Part shown: positions 1 through 6,045 of the stretch, in pieces
Position numbering within the stretch: position 1 is the first letter of the stretch
How the letters are laid out: every line of letters begins with the position of its first letter
NCBI GenBank assembly: GCA_913046125.1
Contig: CAJWRL010000012.1
Location: 1-15,079, forward strand
Direction: 5' to 3'
Length of the DNA: 15,079 nucleotides
Origin: an uncultured Gammaproteobacteria bacterium
GTDB taxonomy: Bacteria > Pseudomonadota > Gammaproteobacteria > GCA-002705445 > GCA-002716945
Notes under the pieces: generated by a model
The model's input: only the letters and a program-made list of their open reading frames with translations
Database searches by the model: none
What the model was told of the DNA's origin: nothing
Made by a program: the position numbers and the translations under genes

Positions 1-46
1 ATAAAACCTGTGATTAAAAAATGTTTTAATAAAGGTCATTCATATA

Positions 47-52
47 TATAAT
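47..52 (+). promoter_or_regulatory. -10 box of the sox operon promoter
   Basis: A perfect TATAAT lies only six bases before the soxX ATG at 59. With the usual 6-7 base spacing the transcript would start at or next to the A of the ATG, so the mRNA is predicted to be leaderless. The region 17 bases upstream (24-29, TTTTAA) is only a weak -35. The box is seen directly; its use is inferred. Confidence 0.55.
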
Positions 53-58
53 ACTGTC

Positions 59-394
59 ATGAAAAGCCTTATAAAATCATTACTTTTTGTAATAATATTG
101 ATGCCAATTGCATCATTTCCTGACACTATTGCTGAAGGGAAAAAACTTACATTCGACAGAAAAAAAGGTAATTGCCTTGCATGTCACATGATTGAAGATG
201 GAGAATTAGCAGGAAATAATGGTCCGCCTTTGCTTGCTATGAAAGCAAGGTTTCCTGACAGAGAAATACTTTTTCAACAAATCTGGGATCCAACTGAAAA
301 AGATCCATATTCATTTATGCCGCCATTTGGGAAACATGGTGCTCTAACTAGAAATGAGATTAACAAAATAATTGATTATTTATATACACTTTGA
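59..394 (+). CDS. soxX: SoxX, monohaem c-type cytochrome subunit of SoxXA
   Basis: SoxX is the small haem subunit of periplasmic SoxXA, which oxidatively couples thiosulfate to the SoxY carrier cysteine and passes the electrons on to a small cytochrome c. The 111-residue product has a hydrophobic signal peptide (about residues 1-20), one haem site CLACH (C39, C42, H43) and a likely distal ligand Met87 in the MPPFGKHGALT segment, which is typical of SoxX. Its length is normal for a minimal SoxX. The start at 59 is the first ATG, just behind a TATAAT box. The stop TGA (392-394) overlaps the ribosome binding site of soxY, so the genes form one operon. The identity rests on this motif and on the following soxYZA genes. 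Confidence 0.93.
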   Translation: MKSLIKSLLFVIILMPIASFPDTIAEGKKLTFDRKKGNCLACHMIEDGELAGNNGPPLLAMKARFPDREILFQQIWDPTEKDPYSFMPPFGKHGALTRNEINKIIDYLYTL

Positions 395-398
395 GGAG
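394..398 (+). promoter_or_regulatory. Ribosome binding site deciding the soxY start
   Basis: AGGAG overlaps the soxX stop codon and is four bases from the ATG at 403. It favours that ATG over the in-frame TTG at 391, which would lie upstream of the site. Confidence 0.7.
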
Positions 399-402
399 AA
401 AT

Positions 403-864
403 ATGAACAGAAGAAACTTTATAAAAAATAGCATGTTATTCGCAGGTTCATTAGTCGCTATACCTTCACTTATTGTTAGTAAGAAAGCATATGCAGCATG
501 GCCTAAAAAATCTTTTGATATTAAAGATTTAACTGAATCTGTAAGTAGTGTCTATGGTCACAGTAACTTAGAGGAGTCATCAAAGGTAAAACTTAAAGCT
601 CCAGAGATCGCAGAGAATGGGGCTATCGTTCCAATCAATGTATCAACAACATTGGATAATGTAGAGTCAATTATGATATTCGTAGAAAATAATCCTCAAC
701 CATTATCAAGTGGATATCAATTAACATCACTCTCAGAGCCTTCCATAGGCACAAGGTTGAAAATGGGTAAAACATCGAATGTGATGGCAGCTGTTAAGAG
801 TGGCGACAAAGTTTATACCTCAACGCAAGAGGTTAAAGTAACTATAGGAGGCTGTGGAGGTTAA
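403..864 (+). CDS. soxY: SoxY, sulfur-carrier subunit of SoxYZ
   Basis: SoxY carries the sulfur intermediates of thiosulfate oxidation as a covalent adduct on its C-terminal cysteine, on a swinging arm, in complex with SoxZ in the periplasm. The 153-residue product starts with a twin-arginine signal (RRNFIKNS, residues 3-10, then a hydrophobic stretch and an AYA-type cleavage site near residue 31). It ends exactly in the diagnostic GGCGG tail (residues 149-153, carrier Cys151). The Tat signal fits the known export of SoxYZ, with SoxZ carried along. An in-frame TTG at 391 would add four residues, but the AGGAG site places the start at the ATG at 403. soxZ follows two bases after the stop. Confidence 0.96.
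   Translation: MNRRNFIKNSMLFAGSLVAIPSLIVSKKAYAAWPKKSFDIKDLTESVSSVYGHSNLEESSKVKLKAPEIAENGAIVPINVSTTLDNVESIMIFVENNPQPLSSGYQLTSLSEPSIGTRLKMGKTSNVMAAVKSGDKVYTSTQEVKVTIGGCGG
856..860 (+). promoter_or_regulatory. Ribosome binding site of soxZ inside the soxY GGCGG codons
   Basis: GGAGG, a near-perfect anti-16S match, lies six bases before the soxZ ATG. It is made of the last two Gly codons (GGA GGT) of soxY, so the same bases encode the end of the carrier tail and set soxZ translation. Confidence 0.75.
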
Positions 865-866
865 TC

Positions 867-1175
867 ATGAGTACTATAAAAATGAGATCAAAAGAATCCA
901 ATGGCGTTGTAACAGTCAAAGCACTAATCAAACATCCAATGGAGACTGGGCAAAGAAAAGATAAAAAAACAGGTGACCTTATACCAGCTCACTACATTCA
1001 AGAAGTACACAGTAAAGCTAACGGAAAAGATGTTATAACTATTTATTGGGGGCCTGCTGTATCAAAGAATCCTTACTTAACCTTTAAATACAAAGGTAAC
1101 AAGGGAGATAATCTGGAAATATCTTGGGTAGATAATCAAGGTAATAGAGACTCTAAAACTAGCGCCGTTAAATAA
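867..1175 (+). CDS. soxZ: SoxZ, partner subunit of the SoxYZ sulfur carrier
   Basis: SoxZ is a small beta-sandwich protein that forms the SoxYZ heterodimer on which all Sox enzymes act. The 102-residue product has the SoxZ hallmarks: the KALIKHPMETG segment near residues 18-28, then IPAHYIQEV, and a C-terminal LEISWVDNQGN strand. It has no signal peptide, as expected for a protein exported with Tat-dependent SoxY. Its length is standard. The start is the ATG six bases after GGAGG. The soxA ATG follows the soxZ stop with no gap, so the two are translationally coupled. Confidence 0.96.
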   Translation: MSTIKMRSKESNGVVTVKALIKHPMETGQRKDKKTGDLIPAHYIQEVHSKANGKDVITIYWGPAVSKNPYLTFKYKGNKGDNLEISWVDNQGNRDSKTSAVK

Positions 1176-2003
1176 ATGTTTAAACAACTACTTCTAATAG
1201 CTTTTTTGATTCCTTCAATTTCGGCAGTTGCTAGCCCCGAAAAAGATTACGATGAGTTTGTAAGTTATTTTGAAAATAGGTTTCCTGATACACCTTTTGA
1301 GGATTATAAAAATGGCGTATATTCTATTGATAAGTCTGCAAGGGAGCAATGGGAGGCTATGGAAGAATTCCCTCCGTATGAACTTAATGTTGACAGAGGA
1401 GAAGAGTTGTTTAACAGGCCATTTAAAAACGGTAACACTTACGGATCTTGTTTTGAAAATGATGGCATTGGTATCAGACAAAACTATCCTTATTTTGATA
1501 CTGAAAAAAATAAAGTAGTGACATTAGAGGGAGCCCTCAATGACTGCAGAGTTAAAAACGGGGAGAAGCCACTTAGTTATTTCAAAGGTAAGGAATTAGC
1601 GCATGTTTCTGCCTACATGGCATATACATCAAGGGGCAATAAATTTAATGTTCAAATCCCCAATACCAAAGAAGCCTTAGATGCCTACGAAGATGGCAGG
1701 AGATTATATTTTACAAAGAAAGGTCAGCTAAATTTCTCTTGTGCAGACTGTCATGTTTATCAAACAGGAACAAAACTTAGAGCTGATATCCCCAGTCCAG
1801 CTATTGGTCACCCAACACATTTTCCAGTATATCGCTCTGGGATGGGCAGGTTAGTTACACTCCATGAGAGATTTGCTGGATGCCTCAACAGAATAAGAGC
1901 TAAAAGTTTCAAGGGTGGTAGTGATGAGCTAAACAATCTTGAATTTTTTACTACATTTATGAGTAATGGCCTTGAAGTCAATGGTCCTGGCTCTAGAAAA
2001 TAA
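1176..2003 (+). CDS. soxA: SoxA, monohaem catalytic subunit of SoxXA
   Basis: SoxA is the larger haem subunit of SoxXA and holds the active-site haem with a cysteine (persulfide) ligand. The 275-residue product has a signal peptide (about residues 1-19) and one haem site CADCH (C189, C192, H193). The likely active-site cysteine is Cys236 in the ERFAGCLNRIRA segment. The N-terminal domain, which carries a second haem in diheme SoxA, has no CXXCH here, only C92 and C124, a probable disulfide pair. This makes it the single-haem type. It starts directly behind the soxZ stop (TAAATG) with no visible ribosome binding site. soxB is not next to it. Assignment is firm; the disulfide is inferred from the family. 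Confidence 0.95.
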   Translation: MFKQLLLIAFLIPSISAVASPEKDYDEFVSYFENRFPDTPFEDYKNGVYSIDKSAREQWEAMEEFPPYELNVDRGEELFNRPFKNGNTYGSCFENDGIGIRQNYPYFDTEKNKVVTLEGALNDCRVKNGEKPLSYFKGKELAHVSAYMAYTSRGNKFNVQIPNTKEALDAYEDGRRLYFTKKGQLNFSCADCHVYQTGTKLRADIPSPAIGHPTHFPVYRSGMGRLVTLHERFAGCLNRIRAKSFKGGSDELNNLEFFTTFMSNGLEVNGPGSRK

Positions 2004-2015
2004 TTATATTTAATA

Positions 2016-2021
2016 TATACT
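2016..2021 (+). promoter_or_regulatory. -10 box before the lipoprotein gene
   Basis: TATACT ends seven bases before the ATG at 2029, so a transcript starting here would again be leaderless. No convincing -35 is seen. The gene could also be read through from soxA, whose stop is only 25 bases upstream. Confidence 0.4.
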
Positions 2022-2028
2022 CTAAAAT

Positions 2029-2529
2029 ATGCAGGTAAAGATCGTAACTAGATTCTTGACTATCACATTAACTTCACTCTTTTTATCATCGTGCGCTAAT
2101 ATGCAGGCTATGTTAGAAAGCCAAGCAGAAGAGCAAAAAGAGATATCAGTTGAACAAAAATTACAAGTATCCATACCTTTACCAGAGAATTCAAAATATT
2201 TAGTCAACAAAACAGTGATTTTTGGTGAAGGAAGTAAGTTCTCAGGAATATTATACTTACAACATGATGAGACTGCAGATGATACTGTAAGTTTTTATCG
2301 AAAAAATATGATTTCAGATGGTTGGTCTGAGATAGGTATTGTTAGATCAAGATTTATCCTAATCAATTATCAAAAGGAAAATAGATTTGCCACCATCAAA
2401 GTTATGAGAGGAATGTTTGATAATTCTGAATCAGAAATAACAATAGGTCCAAAATCATCATCTCAGTTGGAAAAAAGCCTAGAAGGCGATACAACCAACA
2501 CGTCTGACGATCCTTTTATAATTCAGTAA
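2029..2529 (+). CDS. Small outer-membrane lipoprotein of unknown function
   Basis: The 166-residue product begins with a lipoprotein signal peptide ending in the lipobox LSSC, with lipidated Cys22. Ala at +2 predicts transfer to the outer membrane. A short charged linker rich in Glu and Gln (about residues 29-42) leads to a compact domain (about 50-145) with an FYRKNM...GWSEIG pattern and alternating strands. I know this pattern from uncharacterised bacterial lipoproteins, where a strand-helix unit is followed by a strand with basic residues. The tail is Ser/Thr/Asp-rich and low in complexity. It lies 25 bases behind soxA on the same strand and converges on the hydrolase with one base between stops. 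A role with SoxXA or SoxYZ at the envelope is possible, but it does not resemble SoxK (the SoxAX-binding protein), and no function can be read from the sequence. Confidence 0.82.
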   Translation: MQVKIVTRFLTITLTSLFLSSCANMQAMLESQAEEQKEISVEQKLQVSIPLPENSKYLVNKTVIFGEGSKFSGILYLQHDETADDTVSFYRKNMISDGWSEIGIVRSRFILINYQKENRFATIKVMRGMFDNSESEITIGPKSSSQLEKSLEGDTTNTSDDPFIIQ

Positions 2530-2530
2530 A

Positions 2531-3397
2531 TTAGTCAAACATAAGATCAATTACATCGTCTAGGAAAATGTCTCTGAAAAAATGATCTGCATCTTCAATA
2601 ATATATTGAGTCAAATTTCTTTTTCCAATAGAGTCGAACATTTTATAACTATCGAATAGTATTTCATCTGAAGTGCCAGAATAAATGAAAATTTTATTAT
2701 TACTCTCATTGAGTAGTTTTAAAATGCTGAAAGTAAATGGATATTTATTTTTGTTTTCACTAAAATCTAAATATGATCTAAAAGTATATGAGGATACTTG
2801 GGCATTCTCACAAAATAAAAAATTAATTGATGGATATCTTTCAGATATCATATATTCTTCATCATTCTGAATCACTTGGTCATATGGTAAATTATGCTCA
2901 GTTGTATAATAATCTCTAGTTCCATTATATGTATCAACTATTGGAGCTAACAGATGTAGTTCGAGGTCGCTGTTATTGATTAACTCAGCAGCTTGGAGGA
3001 TATTAAAACCTCCTCTAGAGTGTCCGACCAGAGAAATTTTTTTGTAGTTTTTGCTCAATAGATATTCATACCAATTTATAATTTCTCTAACAGATTCATA
3101 TTCGCTATGAGTATGTTTAATATCACAAGATAAGAAGCTATCATTTCTATTGTTGATGTCATAACTCAAATTTATGCTTAGGACATCATGGCCTTCAATT
3201 AAAATTCTTTGCTCCAATGATTTTATTATCTCCATTGTCTTGAATCCTCGTGTGCCGTGAACAATCATGTATACAGAATCATTTTTTAAGTTTTTGGACA
3301 AGTTAGCATTTAGTGTTATGCCGTCGTCTCTTTGGATTTTGACACTTTGACTACTGGCTAATACTGAGTTTGTTGTTAGACAAACTATTGAAAAAAT
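2531..3397 (-). CDS. Secreted alpha/beta hydrolase (start uncertain)
   Basis: This is a serine hydrolase of the alpha/beta fold. It has an HGTRG oxyanion segment, the nucleophile elbow GHSRGG (Ser codon at 3017-3019), a likely acidic residue in the SGTSDEIL segment, and a C-terminal catalytic His in DADHFF. The substrate is unknown. The N-terminus is odd. The open frame runs back through the tRNA-Lys gene to a TTG at 3508, but that part is only translated tRNA. Between the tRNA and the first ATG (3268) there is no ATG, GTG or usable TTG, yet a hydrophobic, signal-peptide-like stretch (LIFSIVCLTTNSVLA) lies there. The start given is the ATT at 3397, five bases behind a TATACT box; this is a guess. 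An ATG start at 3268 would delete both the export signal and the first fold strands. The family call is sound, the start is not. Confidence 0.72.
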   Translation of the reverse strand: MFSIVCLTTNSVLASSQSVKIQRDDGITLNANLSKNLKNDSVYMIVHGTRGFKTMEIIKSLEQRILIEGHDVLSINLSYDINNRNDSFLSCDIKHTHSEYESVREIINWYEYLLSKNYKKISLVGHSRGGFNILQAAELINNSDLELHLLAPIVDTYNGTRDYYTTEHNLPYDQVIQNDEEYMISERYPSINFLFCENAQVSSYTFRSYLDFSENKNKYPFTFSILKLLNESNNKIFIYSGTSDEILFDSYKMFDSIGKRNLTQYIIEDADHFFRDIFLDDVIDLMFD

Positions 3398-3402
3398 AAG
3401 GC

Positions 3403-3408
3403 AGTATA
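3403..3408 (-). promoter_or_regulatory. Possible -10 box between tRNA-Lys and the hydrolase
   Basis: TATACT on the minus strand, identical to the box before the lipoprotein gene, ends five bases before the in-frame ATT at 3397. It could drive a leaderless transcript of the hydrolase independent of tRNA processing. AT-rich sequence makes chance matches likely. Confidence 0.25.
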
Positions 3409-3414
3409 ATTTTT

Positions 3415-3487
3415 TAGGGCGTACAGGATTCGAACCTGTGACAAATGGCTTAAAAGGCCACTGCTCTACCAACTGAGCTAACGCCCC
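3415..3487 (-). tRNA. tRNA-Lys (anticodon UUU)
   Basis: The 73-base cloverleaf reads on the minus strand. It has a 7 bp acceptor stem (GGGGCGT with ACGCCCT, closing pair G1-U72), D arm GCTC...GAGC with loop AGTTGGTA, anticodon stem GTGGC/GCCAT with loop CTTTTAA (anticodon TTT), variable loop TTGTC and T arm ACAGG TTCGAAT CCTGT. The discriminator is A73, as in lysine tRNAs. CCA is not encoded, because the bases after A73 are A-rich. The gene lies seven bases behind the stop of the YeeE/YedE gene and is probably cut from a longer transcript. It also runs directly into the reading frame of the hydrolase. Confidence 0.95.
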
Positions 3488-3494
3488 AAATATA

Positions 3495-4694
3495 TTAAAT
3501 CTTTTCAAGAGTTCTAAGTGTTTCTGGAAGAACCCTTAAATCTATAAGTGAATTTTTAAGAAGCTCAATGAAACTACTATCATCATACACTGCTTTATAA
3601 TACTCGATTTTCATCATTAGTGAAGCACCAAATATGATTGAAATTAAGGTGATAACAGAACCAATTGCTAACGTAGACACACCTGAAACACCTTGCCCAA
3701 TAGTACAACCCAAAGAGAGTACTCCGCCAATTCCAATCAAAATTCCACCAATCATATGTCTGAAAAAGTCATGTCCATTTGCGAACCATTCTATTCTCAA
3801 ATTATTACTTAATATTGAGTACACAAATGAACCAGCGATTGTTGATAATAGTGCTGCTACACCAAACGTTAAGAAAAAATTATCGAATATATTGCTGGTG
3901 AATAAAAGTGTCTCTCCCATGGGGTTTATAAAAGTAAATGATTGTACACCAACAGCAGGATATGGAGTATCTAAAAAGTCATTATTTTCTATCCATGATT
4001 GACCAAGATCACCCCCTGTGAGCAACCAGGCAAACGTCACAACTAATCCTACAACAATGCCAGAAAGGAGATTATCATTACTAAGCTTTTTATTCGATGA
4101 GAAGATATATTTAAGGAGGATTCCACAGATCAGTAATGGCACTATCAATGAGATAAATATGCTACTGTTATCTAAACCAATTAATGAAGCTATTATTGTC
4201 TGTATTGATTGGTCACTTATACCGATTTTAGCTAGATCTGGACTAATAGGACTCATCCAACTATGAAATAGTAACCCATAGAAATCAGTTCTAGTCATAA
4301 GAAGTGCCATGAACCCTGCTATTACTAAAACAAAAACAGATTTTATGTTTCCGCCGCCTATTCTGATAAGAATTTTATTTCCACAGCCACTTGCTAGAGT
4401 CATCCCTATGCCGAACATTACTCCACCAATAATGTATCTTGGCCAGAAAAAGACTGAGTTACGATAGGGTATTCTTGAATCATTTGCATTCAGTGTTCCA
4501 GTGTATTCTAGAAAAGTGACGCCTAGTATTGCAACTGTAATTGCAAGAAACCAGGCTTTTAATCGTGAAGAGTCGCCTATGTTAACTAAATCCGATACAG
4601 CACCCATTGTGCAGAAATTTGTTTTATTGACAACATAACCGAGTATAAACCCTAGTACAGAAGTGTAAATTAATATTGTTGTAGCTATTTCCAT
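3495..4694 (-). CDS. YeeE/YedE (TsuA-type) thiosulfate/sulfur transporter
   Basis: This is an inner-membrane protein of the YeeE/YedE family, whose studied member TsuA takes up thiosulfate. The 399-residue product consists of two repeated halves of hydrophobic helices. It holds the three conserved cysteines of the family: Cys28 in NFCTMGAVSD, Cys104 in LASGCGNK and Cys330 in SLGCTIGQG, which line the thiosulfate path in TsuA. Full length matches the two-half form rather than the split small subunits. The start chosen is the ATG at 4694; an in-frame GTG at 4706 is possible, but neither has a ribosome binding site and an AT-rich -10-like TATAAA (4709-4714) sits just upstream. It lies 36 bases behind queC. 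The nearby sox genes make a reduced sulfur substrate likely; transport of another sulfur compound is not excluded. Confidence 0.88.
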   Translation of the reverse strand: MEIATTILIYTSVLGFILGYVVNKTNFCTMGAVSDLVNIGDSSRLKAWFLAITVAILGVTFLEYTGTLNANDSRIPYRNSVFFWPRYIIGGVMFGIGMTLASGCGNKILIRIGGGNIKSVFVLVIAGFMALLMTRTDFYGLLFHSWMSPISPDLAKIGISDQSIQTIIASLIGLDNSSIFISLIVPLLICGILLKYIFSSNKKLSNDNLLSGIVVGLVVTFAWLLTGGDLGQSWIENNDFLDTPYPAVGVQSFTFINPMGETLLFTSNIFDNFFLTFGVAALLSTIAGSFVYSILSNNLRIEWFANGHDFFRHMIGGILIGIGGVLSLGCTIGQGVSGVSTLAIGSVITLISIIFGASLMMKIEYYKAVYDDSSFIELLKNSLIDLRVLPETLRTLEKI

Positions 4695-4730
4695 ATACAA
4701 AATCACAGTTTATATATTTTTAATAAATTT

Positions 4731-5405
4731 TCAATTTTTATATCTAGTCGGGTCCTTTATGCCTGCTAATTTAAAACCTTCTTTTCGGAATTTGCACGAG
4801 TCGCACTTCCCGCATGCTCTTCCCTCACTGTCCGCTTGATAGCAAGACACAGTTCTGGAGTAATCAATACCCAATTCTATCCCGTAACGAATAATTTCTC
4901 CCTTTGCCATATTTATAAGAGGTGCATTTATTAAGATTGAACCGCCTGTTACGCCAACTTTAGTACCAAGATTAATAGTATTTTGAATACTATCTACAAA
5001 CTCAGGTCTGCAATCAGGATAACCTGAATAATCTATTTGATTAACACCAATAAAGATCTCAGTGATTGATAGTTTCTCTGCATAAGCTGATGCTATAGAT
5101 AAAAAAATTGTGTTCCTAGCAGGAACATATGTTATTGGGATTCCAGGCTGAGATTCTATGGGCACCTCAACCTCATTGTCAGTTAATGCTGAACCACCTA
5201 TTTGAGATAGATCGATTTTGAAAATTAAGCCATCTATGTTTTCTTTTTTAAGATATTCTTGACTAGACTTGACCTCATAAATATGTCTTTGATTGTAATC
5301 AATGGTGAGAGCTGTGCAATCATAACCTTTGGATAGAGCATGATGAAGAACAGTCGTAGAGTCTAGTCCTCCGGAGAATAATATCAGAGCTTTTTTATTT
5401 TCCAT
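4731..5405 (-). CDS. queC: 7-cyano-7-deazaguanine (preQ0) synthase QueC
   Basis: QueC converts 7-carboxy-7-deazaguanine to preQ0 with ammonia and ATP, in queuosine synthesis. The 224-residue cytosolic product has the N-type ATP pyrophosphatase loop SGGLDSTT (residues 11-18). It also has the QueC zinc site formed by C188, C198, C201 and C204 near the C-terminus (CYQAD...ACGKCDSC). Length is typical. The start is the ATG at 5405, which lies inside the end of queE (11 base overlap), preceded by a TGGGGA purine run. QueE makes its substrate, so the pair is one metabolic unit. queD, queF and tgt are not in the window. Confidence 0.95.
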   Translation of the reverse strand: MENKKALILFSGGLDSTTVLHHALSKGYDCTALTIDYNQRHIYEVKSSQEYLKKENIDGLIFKIDLSQIGGSALTDNEVEVPIESQPGIPITYVPARNTIFLSIASAYAEKLSITEIFIGVNQIDYSGYPDCRPEFVDSIQNTINLGTKVGVTGGSILINAPLINMAKGEIIRYGIELGIDYSRTVSCYQADSEGRACGKCDSCKFRKEGFKLAGIKDPTRYKN

Positions 5406-6036
5406 TAACTGGTCCCCAAATAGTTTTATGAAGTTGTGCTTGAAGTCTGACGTTCACAGAATATTTAAGGATAAGATCTGCAAGTTCAGATATTGGCATA
5501 TCATCATATGATGGAGAAAATAAAATTGGACAGAGTATATCAAGATTATGTAATGATATATAATCTCTTGCCCAATTAAAGTCATCTATATTACAGATAA
5601 CAAATTTAATCTCATCAATGGGTTTGAGTTTTTTGTAATTTGATATCAAATTTTTATCTGATTCAAGAGAGGCAGGAGTTTTAACATCTAAGATAACTGA
5701 CACCCTTGAATCAATAGCAGAAATATCATATGCATTGCTCGTCTCAATAGACACAGAATAATTCATATCACATAAATATTTCAAGAATGGGATTACATCC
5801 TTCTGAGCAAGTGGTTCTCCTCCAGTCACAGTGACATACTTAGATTCATTTTTTTTAATCGCAGAACATATTTCATTGAATGACATTTTTGATCCATTTT
5901 TAAATGCATATTCAGTGTCACAATATGAACATCTAAGTGGACATCCTGTGAGTCTGACGAAAGTTGTAGGAAACCCTGAACGAGAAGTCTCTCCTTGTAT
6001 GGAATAAAAAATTTCATTAATTATGAGTGTATCCAT
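5395..6036 (-). CDS. queE: 7-carboxy-7-deazaguanine synthase QueE (radical SAM)
   Basis: QueE is a radical SAM enzyme that contracts 6-carboxytetrahydropterin to 7-carboxy-7-deazaguanine, the step before QueC. The 213-residue product begins with NEIFYSIQGE, the substrate-side motif of the family. Then come the [4Fe-4S] cysteines C32, C36 and C39 in a canonical CX3CX2C arrangement (GCPLRCSYCDTEY), and the SAM-binding TGGEPL near residue 72. It is a short QueE without an extended insertion. The start is the ATG at 6036, nine bases behind ruvC. Its end overlaps queC by 11 bases, indicating coupled translation. Confidence 0.95.
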   Translation of the reverse strand: MDTLIINEIFYSIQGETSRSGFPTTFVRLTGCPLRCSYCDTEYAFKNGSKMSFNEICSAIKKNESKYVTVTGGEPLAQKDVIPFLKYLCDMNYSVSIETSNAYDISAIDSRVSVILDVKTPASLESDKNLISNYKKLKPIDEIKFVICNIDDFNWARDYISLHNLDILCPILFSPSYDDMPISELADLILKYSVNVRLQAQLHKTIWGPVNGK

Positions 6037-6045
6037 TCTAAATAA

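Noticed and set aside
391..864. soxY starting at the TTG at 391
   Set aside because: The ribosome binding site at 394-398 lies behind this codon and in front of the ATG at 403.
1215..1518. Overlapping frames on both strands within soxA
   Set aside because: They have no domain and lie in a region where the soxA frame is well supported.
2029..2529. Lipoprotein as SoxK (SoxAX-binding protein)
   Set aside because: It is longer, has a lipobox and lacks resemblance to SoxK; only the location fits.
2531..3508. Long hydrolase frame from a TTG at 3508
   Set aside because: Its first 30 residues are a translation of the tRNA-Lys gene (the ALAQLVEQ...FVTGSNPVRP peptide is a known artefact of tRNA read-through) and of the end of the YeeE/YedE gene.
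3634..4266. Two plus-strand frames inside the YeeE/YedE gene
   Set aside because: They are opposite-strand shadows of a strongly conserved membrane protein and show no recognisable motif.
4695..4706. GTG start of the YeeE/YedE protein at 4706
   Set aside because: No ribosome binding site; a -10-like sequence overlaps its upstream bases, and the ATG at 4694 already gives the complete first helix.
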